DNA of 64,000 nt from Jacaranda mimosifolia (Eukaryota; Streptophyta; Magnoliopsida; Lamiales; Bignoniaceae). Made by a program: the position numbers and the translations under genes. The stretch covers positions 15,316,968 through 15,380,967 of the forward strand of contig CM032129.1 in NCBI GenBank assembly GCA_018894105.1, read 5' to 3'. Each line of letters starts with the position of its first letter. Within the stretch, counting starts at the first letter, position 1. Positions 1 to 11,269 of this stretch are shown piece by piece. The notes under the pieces are model-generated. The model had not been told where the DNA came from, ran no database searches, and saw nothing but the letters and a program-made list of their open reading frames with translations.

Positions 1-1421
1 GTTTCTTTATGTTGTGGGAGAGACAAATTTTAATGTAGATATCAAATCAGTCGCTTTTTTGTTGAGTTTGTAGGGTGAAAGTAATTTATTTATTTATTTA
101 TTTATTATATGTATGTATATTTATAGTTGGATTATGTGTATGTGCGTATATATATTTGTAATAATTGAAATATGAGTGTAATTAATTTAATTGGTTACTT
201 ATTTTAAAATTTATATTTTTATAAATTTAATGTTAGTAAATGATGTATTATTTGGAATAATATATATATATATATATTAATGAACATTAATTATTCATAA
301 ATCATAATTATATCTTAATTATAAAAAAATCAGCTTATATCATAATCATATCATAATTGTTAACATCGACTTATAAAAAAAATTAATTACCATACATTAA
401 TTAAAAACTAATTACTGTTTCTTAATTAAAGTATATTTATTTAACTATTTATTACTTACAGTTTATGTATAAATAAAACTTAATTATTTATTTAAATAAA
501 ATAACTTTTTAATAATTTATATATACAAGACTTAATAGGGATTCATCAAATTAAAAAAAAATTATATTATATGAAATTACATCATCTTAAAGTATTTATT
601 AAATATATAAATCATTATTTAATTAATACAGTATTTAGTAATAAATTACTTAGTAATATCAAATAATTTTACTTAAATTTAATTAATTCTCTCAACAATT
701 ACTTTAAGCATATCAATATTAATTTATTAAATTTAATAGATTATTAAATAAACATCGCCCTATAATCAAATTTTTTATTATAATTTTAAATAAATGTGAA
801 GATTAATATTTAATGAAGAATATTTTTTGAAGAAGATTAATTTATTTATTATATAAAATTAAAACATCTTAAGTTACTTATTACATGAATAAATGTAATA
901 CTTCATTAATACATTAAATATTAAATATAACTAATATATTATTTAATTAATAAGTAAATTTAATTAATTTAATAGTTATTCAATAAATGAATTATTTAGT
1001 AATAATATAAATAATATTTAATTAAATTTAATTCATTTTTTTGATAATTAGTTAAATTAAATTTGTAAACATAAATTTTAGAATTTTTTTACTAGTAAAA
1101 TTGAAATATTTTCATATATGTATATATATATATATGGATGAGTGAACTGAGAGAGCAATAAATGAATGAGCGATGTGATAGGTAGACTGAAAAATAAGGG
1201 ATTAGTTGTGATTTTTAGGGTGTATGGTTTTTTGGGTGAATAGGAAGGATGTTTTTGGGGGATAAAATTTGAGTGTGTTGGAAAAAAATTTGGGGATGTG
1301 CCTCCATTCTGAAATTTTTCTGGTAGTTGAAAAATATTTTTGAAAAACGTAGGAGAACAAAGCCTAAATAAAGTTTTATCTATATTTTATAATTATGAAA
1401 AGATTTATTCTAAATTTACCA
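1..1421. repeat. AT-rich noncoding repeat DNA left of the Tat element
   Basis: No reading frame here looks like a gene. The stretch is very AT-rich with short T/A microsatellites near 85-110, 260-280 and 1118-1136. Bases around 560-635 resemble those around 843-910, about 283 bp apart, which suggests an old local duplication. Bases 727-888 recur almost unchanged at 10634-10795. Unique-looking, less AT-rich sequence starts near 1200 and runs to the LTR edge at 1422. Confidence 0.6.
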
Positions 1422-1841
1422 TGTAATGTCGCAAGAAATGACAACAGTATATTTATCAATGGTCGAGAGGTCGACCAAAGATGGGAGCTCGGGTGAGCAT
1501 TTTCTAGGTTGAAGGATTTATCTGGGTCGAGGTACGTAAGTCGTTAGGTAGGAAGATATGCGGTACAGGTGTATTTGTGTTCTCAGCCAAAAGTCCCCTA
1601 TTGCAATAAATGAAGGGGTATTTATAGTTAACAGTTCAGTTGGCAGGGTACTGTTGGGTCCATGTGTCTATCTTCCTAATCGTATAGGTGGCTGCCTTGG
1701 ATGGTCTAGATCCTCCCAGGTCCATGACCCGGGTCGGGTGGTCGAGTCGACCCATAAAAAAAAGACGCGGATCTTAAGGTTATTTTGGGGTTTTGAGTAA
1801 GTATGAGCGCATTTCTATCTTTCAATAATTCTTCCTTATCA
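1422..1841 (-). repeat. 3' LTR of the Tat element
   Basis: On the minus strand the 420-bp block begins TGATAAGG directly after a purine-rich tract and ends GACATTACA, giving the expected TG...CA ends. A minus-strand TATA box lies inside it. There is no second LTR in the window to compare with, so the edges rest on the polypurine tract, the TG/CA ends and the promoter position. Confidence 0.6.
1619..1626 (-). promoter_or_regulatory. TATA box of the Tat LTR
   Basis: The minus strand reads TATAAATACCCC at 1626-1615, a standard plant core promoter motif in the middle of the LTR. It would start the sense transcript in a complete element. In this copy only the 3' LTR remains, so it could at most drive read-out toward position 1. 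Confidence 0.5.
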
Positions 1842-1851
1842 TTTTTCCCCC
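1842..1851 (-). other. Polypurine tract of the Tat element
   Basis: The minus strand reads GGGGGAAAAA immediately before the LTR start TGATAAGG. This is the priming site for plus-strand DNA synthesis in LTR retrotransposons and fixes both the orientation and the inner edge of the 3' LTR. Confidence 0.65.
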
Positions 1852-1971
1852 TAACTATCTCATTTATGACAGAGGTAGTCATGAACGAAGGAGTTGATTT
1901 ATGTCATTGATCTTAAAGGTCACCCCCTGCTGGCTGTTAGATCTTGTCACGTATTTCGAGAATATACCCCT

Positions 1972-1980
1972 TATAAATAG
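1972..1980 (+). promoter_or_regulatory. TATA box of the antisense gene
   Basis: The + strand reads TATAAATAG about 260 bp upstream of the antisense gene's first ATG (2241), followed by a pyrimidine-rich leader. It lies outside the LTR and points opposite to the element's own promoter, so it could drive the antisense gene independently. Function is inferred from motif and position only. Confidence 0.4.
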
Positions 1981-2240
1981 GTGACCCCAATCCTACTTCT
2001 CTCCTTCATTTCACCGCTAGCATATCGCCCCACTAGATCGAAACCCCGACCTTCAACCAAAAGAACTTATGTCCGTTTTAGATTGGCGTCGTGCATTCGA
2101 CCTTCTTACCTGTAGACCTGCCTTACTCTCGGTCAGCGACAATTAACTAGCAAGTAGGTGTCGACTCCTGACCTTTCGATTTTTGCTTTGTATCAATTGT
2201 TTATTCTTGCGATTATTTTATTTGTTGCTCGACATGTTTC

Positions 2241-4611
2241 ATGGCTGAAGGCTCTCAACCTCCTTTTTCACCTTCTCCTTCTCCCCCAGGGAGTAGAGGT
2301 AGTAGTTGCAGTAGCTCCTCTTCTTCTTCGTCTTCAAGCTCCGACCAAAGTGGTCGCGAGGTGGGACCATCCCACGGTTTCTTCGTCGATCCTAACGACG
2401 AGAACGACCCCCTTAACGCCCCTAGCAAAATAAGTCCCAAAGTTTTCTCTACTTTTCGTAACATATTTTTTATGCCAGAGAGTTACAAAATAATAATGCC
2501 TCAGGTTGGGCAAAAGATGTACCAACCTCCTCCCAACTGCTTAGCTTTCCATTTGCCCATTCTGGAAGCTGGGTTGAGGTTCTCGATCTCCAAACCTGTG
2601 GCTAGTATCATTAGAACTTTAGGTGTTTGCCCGACCCAATTAGTGCCCAATTCCATTCGCAATATTATAGGTTTCCTTATCATCATGCGGTATTTTAACG
2701 CCGAGCCCTCTTTCACGAACTTCTGGTACCTTTTCCATGTGAATCCCTCAACTCGCTCGGGAGATTGGGGCTTTTACTACATAACGGCCTGTCAGAGTTT
2801 TAAGTTTCTAACTAACCTCCCGAGCTCTGCCGGTTCTTGGCGTAATAAATGGGTCTATATCGAGGCTCCCTCGCATAGCCCTTGGAACGTCCCTCGAGAG
2901 TGGCGAGACAGCAAACCTACCTTTTCATCTGACGACGAATCTTCTTGGGATAAAGGTTTTGTCGACGATCTCTTGACTGCTTACTGGTTCGACTTCCAGC
3001 TTTTGTTCAGCGAGGAGACCCTCAAACTTTTCGATCTTTCTCCTGCTAGGCTTCGACCTAGGAAGATACTGGGTAATTATAACTGTTTTCCCACTTTTTA
3101 TACTTACCTCCTAACCTTATCATTACTTGCTTTTCTTTTGTAGAAATGATGGCCCTCAAGGCGAAGACCGCCAACCTGATGAAACAAAGGAAAGCTGAGA
3201 TTGCAGCAGCCGAAAAATGTAAGAGAGACGAGGAGGCTTCTACTGCTGCCCCCAATGAGGGCTCTGGGCCTGTCAACCCATCCGATGATACGATCTTAGC
3301 TTCGACAAGTGTGACCCCCCAACATACTGTCGATTTGGTCCCTTTGGGCCCACCTCCACTCCGAACTGTCCCTCCGACCTCTGAGAAACTGGCCGTAGTG
3401 GACCTAACGATAGGTGAACATGTCGAACATCCTCCGGAAGACAAAGGGAAGAAGAAGGTGGGAGCAGAGCAATCCTCGGATAGTTGCTCCACACAATCCG
3501 CTGGTCCGACCATACGCATCAAACGTCGACTGGCACCACAGTATCTGCTAGTTCACATGCCCCTTCATCGACGATCGTTCCGCCCCCTCCAATTGTTCCC
3601 CCGGTTGGGAACGGGGCCTTAGACGGGGCACATCGGCTAACTCAGAGGTTGGAAACTTTACACCTCGCTGCTCACCAAAATGCCTCTATGCCTCAACCTT
3701 CTGCCAACATTACTTCTATTTTGGGTAGTGAGGTCGAATGTGAATCCTACGACCTCTACAACAATATGTTGCGCGACCAAGACCAAGCCTTACTAATGCC
3801 CATAAACTTTTGCTTGTCCGAGAAGTATTTTGCCCACAACTTCATGCAGGTGAGTTTTTCTTAATTCGATCGTTCCTTTACTTGTTTTAGTTTTGCTCTG
3901 AATGGGCCACTTTCTTGAAGGTCGTAACCCTCCCTTTTTGTTTTGGTTTTTCCTAGGCTGCCGCCTTCGCTCACCAAGTAGCTCTCCAGTGTACTTTTTT
4001 CCGTGATCGTTGGGTAGTTGCCGAAACTTACCGATCAACAGGAAGAAATGGAGAATTTAAAGAAAGAGATCATAGCTCGCAATTCTGTCGATGTCGAGAG
4101 GAATTGACAGGTAGAGCTTCTGAAGATAGAGGTTGAGCACATAAAGGCTAACCTGTCATCATCCCAGAACGAACTTAAAGAGTTGTCCTCTCAGCTGGAG
4201 GTCGTGAAGAAATTAGAGTTCAAAGTGGGGCGCAAGAAAGGATTGGAGGAGTATCCGACCTCGGTTTCCTTCAAGAAATAACTCCATGACGCCCGTCACA
4301 ATAAGGTGAGGGACTTCATGTAATCCCAAGTCTTTACCTTGGCGGTGGCCCAGAAAGCCAATTCTGAATGTCTTAACAACTTCTACAAGTGTCAGTCTCA
4401 GCTCAAAAAATTAGGCGGGTTAAAAGATGACTTTAACGTCGACCTCCTTGACACCAGCAAAATCAAGGACCTTGAGGATTACCCCGACATTCCACTACCC
4501 AGCCTCTCTAAAGAGGAATTTAGGTACATCTTTCAGGAGCTGACAAATCCTGGGGGTGAGGTTCCCGTGACATCGGAGGCTGGACCTTCTGGCACGACCC
4601 TTGCACCATGA
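2241..4611 (+). pseudogene. Antisense 'putative gypsy-type transposon' protein of the Tat element, spliced and broken
   Basis: Exon 1 (2241-3072) starts with a Ser/Pro-rich head including a run of about 12 serines, then a globular region of the kind named 'putative gypsy type transposon' in Pfam (PF04195, recognised from pattern, not searched). A GT...AG intron at 3073-3143 restores the frame into exon 2 (3144-3849), which is charged and Pro-rich. A frameshift near 3520 moves the true frame. A second intron at 3850-3956 leads to a Lys/Glu/Leu-rich, probably coiled-coil part (about 4030-4260) with in-frame stops, and an acidic C-terminus ending at 4611. Function is unknown; such genes are known from the antisense strand of Tat elements. 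At least three lesions make this copy nonfunctional. Confidence 0.65.
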
Positions 4612-5400
4612 AATCGATCTCCAACTCGTTTTTTCTTTTTTATTTAATGTTCAACATGTCGACCCAATTTTTGATAGGATAATAATGTAAATGGTTGATT
4701 TGCTTTGTCTTTTGTCCTTTTTGTATACAATGCGACCTTCCCTAAGATGTATCCATCCTGTAAATAGGTCGCGTTTTAGCCGAAGCATTAAGATAAAATA
4801 TCAACTGGAAATATCTCGCTTTCAATTGGATGCTCTTCTTTGCTCTGCGACCCCCTTTTACTTTTCGCAAGTCCACAAGTAAAAATAGATGTCGTACGAT
4901 AAATTTCGCATAGCAACGTTATCTTTCATCTAAGAAGGCGTTATTTCCTTTTTTTGGGCTACTTCTTAGTTCGTTTGATGATCCTCAAATCCTTTGTCCT
5001 TTTTCAGGTTAGAACCTTTTGGACCTTTTTTCTTGTCTAACCTTGAAATCTTTCGGTTTGTTTTTGAGCTTCGAAGTAGTTTCGAACCTCTTGACCTTTT
5101 ACTATGTTTTATTGTCCCTATTATAGGTTTGGTAACTTTGGACCTCTCGACCTTTTTCAGGTCGTTTTTTGTGTTGTTGTCTTTGAGGTAACTTTGGACC
5201 TCTCAACCTTTCTCAGGTCATTTTTTTACGTTGCAGTCTTTGAGGTAACTTTGGACCTCTCGACCTTTTAGGTCATCCTATGATGCTTAGCGACCTGTTA
5301 CAATAGTTGGGAAATAAAAACAGTGACATATATATGGGTGCTAGCATTACACTTTTGGGACATACAAGTCACATAGTGATTTCAAAAACAAAAAGCAACA
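4612..5400. repeat. Spacer between antisense gene and integrase, with three ~56-bp tandem copies
   Basis: The motif GGTAACTTTGGACCTCT recurs at 5131, 5187 and 5244 (periods 56 and 57 bp), each followed by a run like TCGACCTTTTTCAGGTCG. No credible reading frame is present. A short-period array in this spacer parallels the larger arrays in the second Tat remnant at 14.3-15.4 kb. Confidence 0.65.
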
Positions 5401-5408
5401 TAATGTGC

Positions 5409-6300
5409 TTATACATAGAACTTTTTCAAATTTTGTATTCCCCATGGCCGCGGAAGCTCTTTCCCATCAAGCGATTGCAACCTATATGCTCCGTTCTTGG
5501 TTATCTTCACGATCTTGAATGGTCCTTCCCAATTTGCATCCAGTTTACCTACATGTCGGGATACCTCGACCTTCTTCAGGACCAAATATCCTACCTCCAT
5601 ACTCCTCAGCTTTACCTTCTTATTATAAGCTCTTGTCATCTGTCTTTTCTACAATATCATCCTTCTTGTCAATACGTCTCTGGCCTCCTGAATAAAATCT
5701 AGGTCGAAAACTCTATCATCGGCATTACCCGCATGGTCGAATTCCTGAACTCTAAGAGTTTCCATCCCAATCTCTGCTAGGATAACTGCTTCCGACCCAT
5801 AAACCATACTGAATGGCGTCTCACCCGTTAGAACCCTTGGGATTGTCCGATATGCCCATAACACCCCTGGTAGCTCATCTACCCATGCACCTTTCATACC
5901 ATCTAACCTCTTTTTCAAGTTGTCCAAGAGGGTATGGTTCGTCTTCTCTGTTTGGCCGTTAGCCTGGGGATGTCCTACAGATGTGAAGTTCTGCTGTAAT
6001 TTTATCTCCTTACACCAATCCAGAATCTTTTACCCTAAAACTGTGCACCGTTATCTGAAATGAGGATCGTGGGTATCCCAAAACGACACACGATGTTCCT
6101 CCACATAAAGTTTATGACCTCCATTTCTGATATCTTAACCACGGCTTCTGCCTCGACCCACATACTAAAATACTCAACGGCGACGATGAAAAATCTTTTC
6201 TAACCTCTCGCAGGACGAAACAACCCAACGATATCTATCCCCTACATATCGAATGGGTAGGTGATAGCTATTGGTTTCAATTCTGGGCTAGGTTTGTGGA
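5409..6300 (-). pseudogene. Tat integrase catalytic core and C-terminal domain
   Basis: The minus strand encodes an rve-type core: GIDIVGLF (first Asp), SDNGAQF (second Asp) and HPQANGQTEKTN (the Glu), so the DDE triad is readable. It continues into LPGVLWAYRT and ETPFSMVYG, then the C-terminal part with LDANWEGPFKI, the usual GPY/F-like module. Together these join element cDNA to host DNA in the nucleus. Stops and frame changes occur near 5640, 5930-6060 and 6200-6250, so no full-length protein is made. It follows the zinc-binding part at 6301-6430 directly. Confidence 0.8.
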
Positions 6301-7083
6301 TCAAATTACATATAACTGATATTCTTTGCACCTTTTGACGAACTCAATAGCATCCCTAACCAGTGTTGGCCAAAAATATCCCTGTCTGACGACCTTTTGG
6401 GCTAAAGCTCGACCTCCTGAATGGTTGCCACAACTTCCTTCATGTATTTCTCTTAAGACATACTCTGTTTGGCTCGCATCAAGGCATCTTAAAAGTGGCC
6501 CACCATATGACTTCTTATATAACTCATCTTTCCATATCGTGAACCTCGAGGCTTGTCTGTGGATTCTCTTTGCCGCTATCGACTCCTTTGGCAGGGTCCC
6601 TTCCTTTAGATAGGAGATGATCTCCTTCTTCCACCTATCACACTCCGACCTATCTACCTCTGTGGCCATAACTTCTTTTCCAGAGGTCTTCTGGTTGCGA
6701 ATAGCGGGCTCTTCTGTTGTAATTATTGTTACCTTTTTAGTTCTCAACCCATTGATCATGTTGGCGAATTTTGACAAAGAGTCAGCTCTTTCATTTTCAG
6801 CCCTCGGTATCTGCACCATTTGCACTCTTTCCATATGCCCTGCCAGACCTCTTACCTTCTCTAGATACTTCTTCATGGTCTCTTCTTTTGCCTCGTATAT
6901 GCCATCAAACTGATTTGCTATAAGTTGAGAGTTCGTGTATATGATGAGGTCCTTGATCTGTATCTCTTTCGCCATTCTCAATACAGTTATAACGGCCTCG
7001 TATTTCGCTTCATTATTTGTTACCCAGAACTGCAATTTCAAAGCAAAATCTAGCTGATCACCCAAAGGGCTCCGAAACCACAT
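6301..7083 (-). pseudogene. Second (archaeal-like) RNase H and integrase zinc-binding domain
   Basis: This 260-residue open frame starts with TNNEAKYEAVITVLRMA, the second catalytic block of an RNase H, followed by DLIIYTNSQL (Asp replaced by Asn at the usual DSQ) and RAENERADSLSKFA (the Asp block). The C-terminal third has HEGSCGNHSGG and CKEYQ, the His/Cys zinc-binding head of integrase, with the first Cys present but the usual CxxC lost. A duplicated RNase H is diagnostic of the Tat lineage. The frame is intact but key residues have drifted and the upstream start of the domain (above 7083) is out of frame. Confidence 0.8.
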
Positions 7084-7257
7084 TCCTGAACCTCATCTTT
7101 GAGACATCGATGACTCGTCGACATATACCATCCACCGACCTGTCTCCAAAATGTTCACCTCAATAGGTTGTTTGACCTTCCCTTTCCCCATCTCTGTTAA
7201 GAAGTCAGCCAATACCTATGCCTTCATAGCTATTCTATTCTGAAATTCTATCGAGAA

Positions 7258-7740
7258 CTAGTTTAACTCCACAGCCCATTTGACTAACCTCCTGGACAGG
7301 TCTAGCTTCTGCAGTATCTCTCTTAGGGGTTGGTTGGTCAGAACTACTATGTGATGAGCTTGGAAATAAGGTCTTAACTTCCTAGCAGTTGTGACCAACA
7401 TTAATACGAACCTCTCGATCTCAGTGTACCTTTTCTCTGCCCCCTGCAACACTCGACTGATGTAATACACCAGCTTATGTTGTTTCCCCACAGCTTTTGA
7501 TAACACCGAGTTAACAACCTCTTTAGTCACTGACATGTATAAATATAGTAATTCGCCTGCGAGCGGTTTCTCCAAGAGAAGTGGAGAGCTAAGATACTTT
7601 TTAGATCTTGAAATGCCCTCTCACACTCTTCTATCCATGTGAACTCCCTAAGGTTCCTCAAAGTTTTGAAGAAAGGTAACCCTCTTTCTGCCAGACGCCC
7701 TATGAACCTTCCCAGTGCCACTATCCGACTTGTCAGCTAT
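7258..7740 (-). pseudogene. RT-linked RNase H of the Tat element
   Basis: Two overlapping frames cover the RT connection and the first RNase H: LGRFIGRLAERGLPFFKTLR, then LVYYISRVLQGAEKRYTEIE and FQAHHIVVLTNQPLREILQK, and finally KWAVELN. These are the usual landmarks after RT in gypsy elements. A frameshift near 7550-7570 breaks continuity. The product would trim the RNA strand during reverse transcription. Confidence 0.75.
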
Positions 7741-7811
7741 TGTACCCTCCCAGTACTTTTGGGTGATGGCATATTCAAGATAGCCTCTATCTTTTCAAGA
7801 TTGGTTTCTAT

Positions 7812-8600
7812 TCATCTCTCGGTGACCATATATCCCAGAAACTTCCCACCTCTAGCTCCAAATGTGCATTTCGTAGGGTTTAGCTTTAGACCGTACCGGC
7901 ACATGATGCCGAAAGCCTCTTTCAAATATTTTATGTGTTCTTCCTCTCGGGCGCTTTTGACCAGCATGTCGTCCACATAGACCTCCATAGTACGACCTAT
8001 CTGATCTTTGAACATTTTATTCACCAGTCACTGGTATGTCGCCCCTACATTTTTCAAACCAAACGGCATGACCTGATAGCAATACACTCCATTCTCAACC
8101 ACAAAGGCCATTTTATCCATGTCTTCAGGAGCCATACGTATTTGGTGGTAACCTTGGTATGCATCCATCATGCTCAACATGGCACACCCTGCTATAGAGT
8201 CTACCAACGAGTCTATCCTGGGCAAAGGGTACGAGTTTTTAGGACATGCCTTGTTCAGATTCGTGTAATCCGTGCACATCCTTCACCTCCCACCTATTTT
8301 GGGGACTACCACTACATTAGACAACCACTTGGTGAATTATACCTCTACAATGAAGCCTGCCTCCAATAACTTCCTGACCTCTTCCTCTATCACCTTATTT
8401 CTCTCTGCCCTAAAACTATGCTTCTTTTGCCGAACAGGTCGGGCATCGGGGTCGACATTGAGGTTATAGACAATTACCTCTGGATCTATGCTCTTGAAAT
8501 CCACTGGCCCCCATGCGAAAATATCTATATTTTCTCTGAGAAATTCTATCATCAAAATTTCAGATTGGGGATTAATCTGCATACCTATCCCTGCAGTTTT
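7812..8600 (-). pseudogene. Reverse transcriptase of the Tat element
   Basis: Minus-strand frames give successive RT blocks: IDIFAWGPVDF and ARPVRQKKHSF (start), CTDYTNLNKACPKNSYPLP, MMDAYQGYHQIRMAPED, YCYQVMPFGLKNVGATYQ, and the catalytic box VYVDDMLVKS. YVDD with two Asp is intact. The Asp of block A lies in MMDAY. Stops or frame shifts separate the pieces near 8024 and 8280-8337. The closest known pattern is Tat/Athila-like gypsy RT. Confidence 0.85.
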
Positions 8601-8888
8601 GCTCGGGTCTCCCGGTTGGAGTTCTACCTATCTGTGGCCGAAAGGTTACATCCTTTTTTTCTTACTATCTTCTTGTTCCACGCTTATAGGCAGTTCCAAC
8701 TACTGACCCCCTTCGATTCTTATGTTTTTTTCGTCCTTCTGCTCTCACCTGGGTTTTGTTAATGAGATGTTGTAACACACCCGGGCTGCTTTCTGATCAC
8801 ATCGTACCTCCCCAATTCCAGCCTTAGTTGGAAACTTCATCTTCAGGTGATATGTTGATACAATGGCTCGAAACTAGATGAGGCCTGG

Positions 8889-9716
8889 TCACCCTAACAC
8901 CACATTGTAAGCGAATAGACAATCTACCACAAGGTACTTCAACATAATCGTCCTCCTCATTGGCTCTACTCCCAACGAAGTAGGAAGGTCGACGGTTCCA
9001 AGCGGCACGACCTCCGATCCTCCAAATCCTACGAGCAGGGTGCTGATTGGTCTAATGGTTGTGACATCTAGATCCATTTTCTTCAATGTGCTCATGAATA
9101 TAATATCCACAGAACTACCATTATCCACCAGTACTTTCTGCACGGAGAAATTTGCAATGTCTACGGTTATCACCATGGGATCATCGTGTGGCCGTGCAAC
9201 ACCCTCCAAATCACTATGATCGAAAGTTATGGGCTCCGTGTCCTTTTCGACCACGGAGATCTGGGGATTTCTCTGATCTACACGGGCATACCTCTTTCTA
9301 GCATTCTGCATATCCCCTCCAGTGGGTCCTCCCGCTATCATGTTTATCACACCTTTCCTTAGGAGGTTGTCATCGTGGCCTGGGTCCTTAGCCTTATCCA
9401 CATCCTGATATTTCCCTCGCTTATACCTCATGTGAGGACTATGCAACCTGTTACGGGTTCGATCCCTATCCTGTTGCCATTCCCGGGAATCCCCACATAG
9501 GTGCTGCACGAATTCCTTCAGGTACCCCTGCCTTATCAACCTTTCTATCTCGTCTCTCAAATGGCGGCAATTCTCTGTGTCATGCCCTTTGTCCCGATGG
9601 AAAGTGCAATACTGTCTCGAATTCCTTTTATTATGTGTATCTCGTTGCTTAGCTAGCCACCTTATGATGTCTAATGAGGCAATAGCAAACATAGCTTCCG
9701 TTCTAGTGGTTCTCAA
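8889..9716 (-). pseudogene. Gag C-terminus and aspartic protease of the Tat element
   Basis: This 275-residue frame begins with the end of gag, including the His/Cys-like region CTFHRDKGHDTENCRHLRDE, then a basic linker, then the protease. The active site reads LVDNGSSVDIIF, i.e. DNG instead of the retroviral DTG, a variant usual in this lineage. LVGFGG and LGTVDLPTSLG follow as flap-side landmarks. Stretch 8601-8888 toward RT has no clear open frame. The same domains occur, more decayed, on the + strand at 12.9-14.0 kb. Confidence 0.8.
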
Positions 9717-9740
9717 GGGCGTGTAATGGTCGAACCTTGG

Positions 9741-10560
9741 TCAGGGTGGGGACTTCCAGTGGTCTTTTTCAGACTGAGGTTTACCCATTTCCTCTTTCTT
9801 CTTTGACCTCGCTACTGCAACGACCTTCAACCATTTCTCATCCTTTATCGCATTCATCTCCTCCTCATGCACATACTTCTCAGCTACCTCCATCAAGGTC
9901 TCCACATCAGGAGATAGCTCTCGGGCCAATGCAGATGCTAATGGTCCTTTCCTAAGACCATGAATCAATATGCTAACCATCATATCCACATTGAGATCGG
10001 GAACCTCCAAGACCTCGTTGTTGAAGCGGCTCATAAATCGCTAGCCTTTTAGACTTTTTCTTGCTAGCAAAATGGTATAAGAACTTTCTGCACAACTGAT
10101 CATATGTCACTATGGTTCCCGGTACTAAAGAGGTGAACCGTTCTTGTGCTCTACCATATAAGGTGGTAATAAACACCCTACAATTGATGGCATTCGATAA
10201 CTCGTATAGTTGCATCACATGTTCGAATGATGTCAAATGCTCTTGAGGGTCGGAATTTTCCTCATATCTTGGAAGCTCGGGTATCTTAAATCCTGCTGGT
10301 ACTGTTTCCATCAAGATTTCTGCACTGAAGGGAGAGCCTCTCTTTTGCAGAGTGGATCCCTTTTGTTCTTTTTTCTTCATCTCGTCTAGCTTTCTGCTCA
10401 ACTGCTCCATTTGATCACTGATCTCTTGTTCCTCCAAGGGAACCTTGCCTTTTGCATGTTTCTCTACGGTTCTCCCACCTCTATTCGTATGCATACTTGT
10501 TGCTTCCTCATCCAACTACTTTTGATGGCTTTCGTCTTCTTCAGAACACCCTTCGCTTCC
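9741..10560 (-). pseudogene. Gag of the Tat element
   Basis: Two frames, split by a frameshift near 10035, make up a retrotransposon gag (PF03732 type by pattern): IPELPRYEENSDPQEHLTSF, ATTLYG-like FITTLYGRAQERFTSLVPG, YDQLCRKFLYHFASKKKSK, then SILIHGLRKGPLASALARE and LMEVAEKYVHEEE. It would form the capsid shell. Sequence upstream of the first ATG at 10515 is still gag-like to about 10560 but with stops, and the element is cut off by 10630, so the N-terminus is probably incomplete. Confidence 0.8.
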
Positions 10561-10633
10561 CACTACTCAGTTCTCCTATTGCGATCCAAAGGTTCCTCCC
10601 GGAATAACTGCCTCGGGAATGAAGAATATTTTT

Positions 10634-10795
10634 TAAATTTAATAGATTATTAAATAAACATCGCCCTATAATCAAAATTTTTATTATAATTTTAAATAAA
10701 TGTGAAGATTAATATTTAATGAAGAATATTTTTTGAAGAAGATTAATTTATTTATTATATCAAATTAAAACATCTTAAGTTACTTATTACATGAA
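10634..10795 (+). repeat. Copy of bases 727-888 between two Tat fragments
   Basis: From TAAATTTAATAGATTATTAA to TACTTATTACATGAA this block matches 727-888 in the same orientation with only a couple of differences. It lies exactly between the broken 5' ends of the minus-strand Tat element and the plus-strand Tat remnant. It is not an LTR: it has no TG/CA ends or promoter. Confidence 0.9.
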
Positions 10796-11269
10796 ATTCA
10801 GGGCTCGAGACTCTAACAACCAGGTTGTCGCAAGGTTGGAGAATGTGTTGAGCTACTAGCTTGAAGTATAATCGACTCTGACGTCCCTGCCTTAAAAGTT
10901 CAAGTGGCACCGGAGGAGATGCTTGTGCAACATGCACCACCCTCCAGAGATCTTATTAAAGAACGTTACTGCTCAGGTTGCGGCCAAAGCGGTCACCCAA
11001 TATGTGGAGAAACCCACCCTTAGGAGCAGCAACAATCCTCTTGTTGGAATCAGGGGATTTCGTGGAAAGAACCAAACGAAAAGTCAACTTTGAGCGTGAC
11101 AATGCTTCTCTCTCTTTCCTATAAAGGTGGACACATATTCATCCCTATGAGCAAATTTTACCTAGTGAATGTCTGCTACTATCTTCAAGAAAAGTAAGAA
11201 GACAGTACTACCCTTTAGCTGTCACTCTCCTAAGATGAAGCCCTTTTTGCTCATCCATCTTGATGAAGG

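Larger units (their letters stand above)
1422..10630 (-). mobile_element. Ty3/gypsy retrotransposon, Tat lineage, decayed and missing its 5' end
   Basis: Read on the minus strand the order is gag, aspartic protease, RT, RNase H, a second RNase H, integrase, an antisense gene, polypurine tract and 3' LTR. A second RNase H between the RT-linked one and integrase, together with an extra gene between integrase and the 3' LTR, is the known layout of the Tat lineage (Tat, Retand, Grande types). The 5' LTR and primer-binding site are absent: the element stops just upstream of gag near 10630, where an AT-rich block begins. The coding parts carry several frameshifts and stops, so the copy is dead, but domains are still easy to read, implying moderate age. 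Confidence 0.88.

Noticed and set aside
1558..1800. Plus-strand frame in the Tat LTR
   Set aside because: It is opposite to the LTR's transcription sense and shows no protein features; LTR structure explains the region.
2158..2433. Plus-strand frame overlapping the start of the antisense gene
   Set aside because: It is a shadow of exon 1 in another frame, with Leu-rich sequence produced by the serine run.
727..10795. The 162-bp direct repeats as LTRs of the element between them
   Set aside because: They lack TG/CA ends, promoter and adjacency to the polypurine tract; the real 3' LTR is at 1422-1841.
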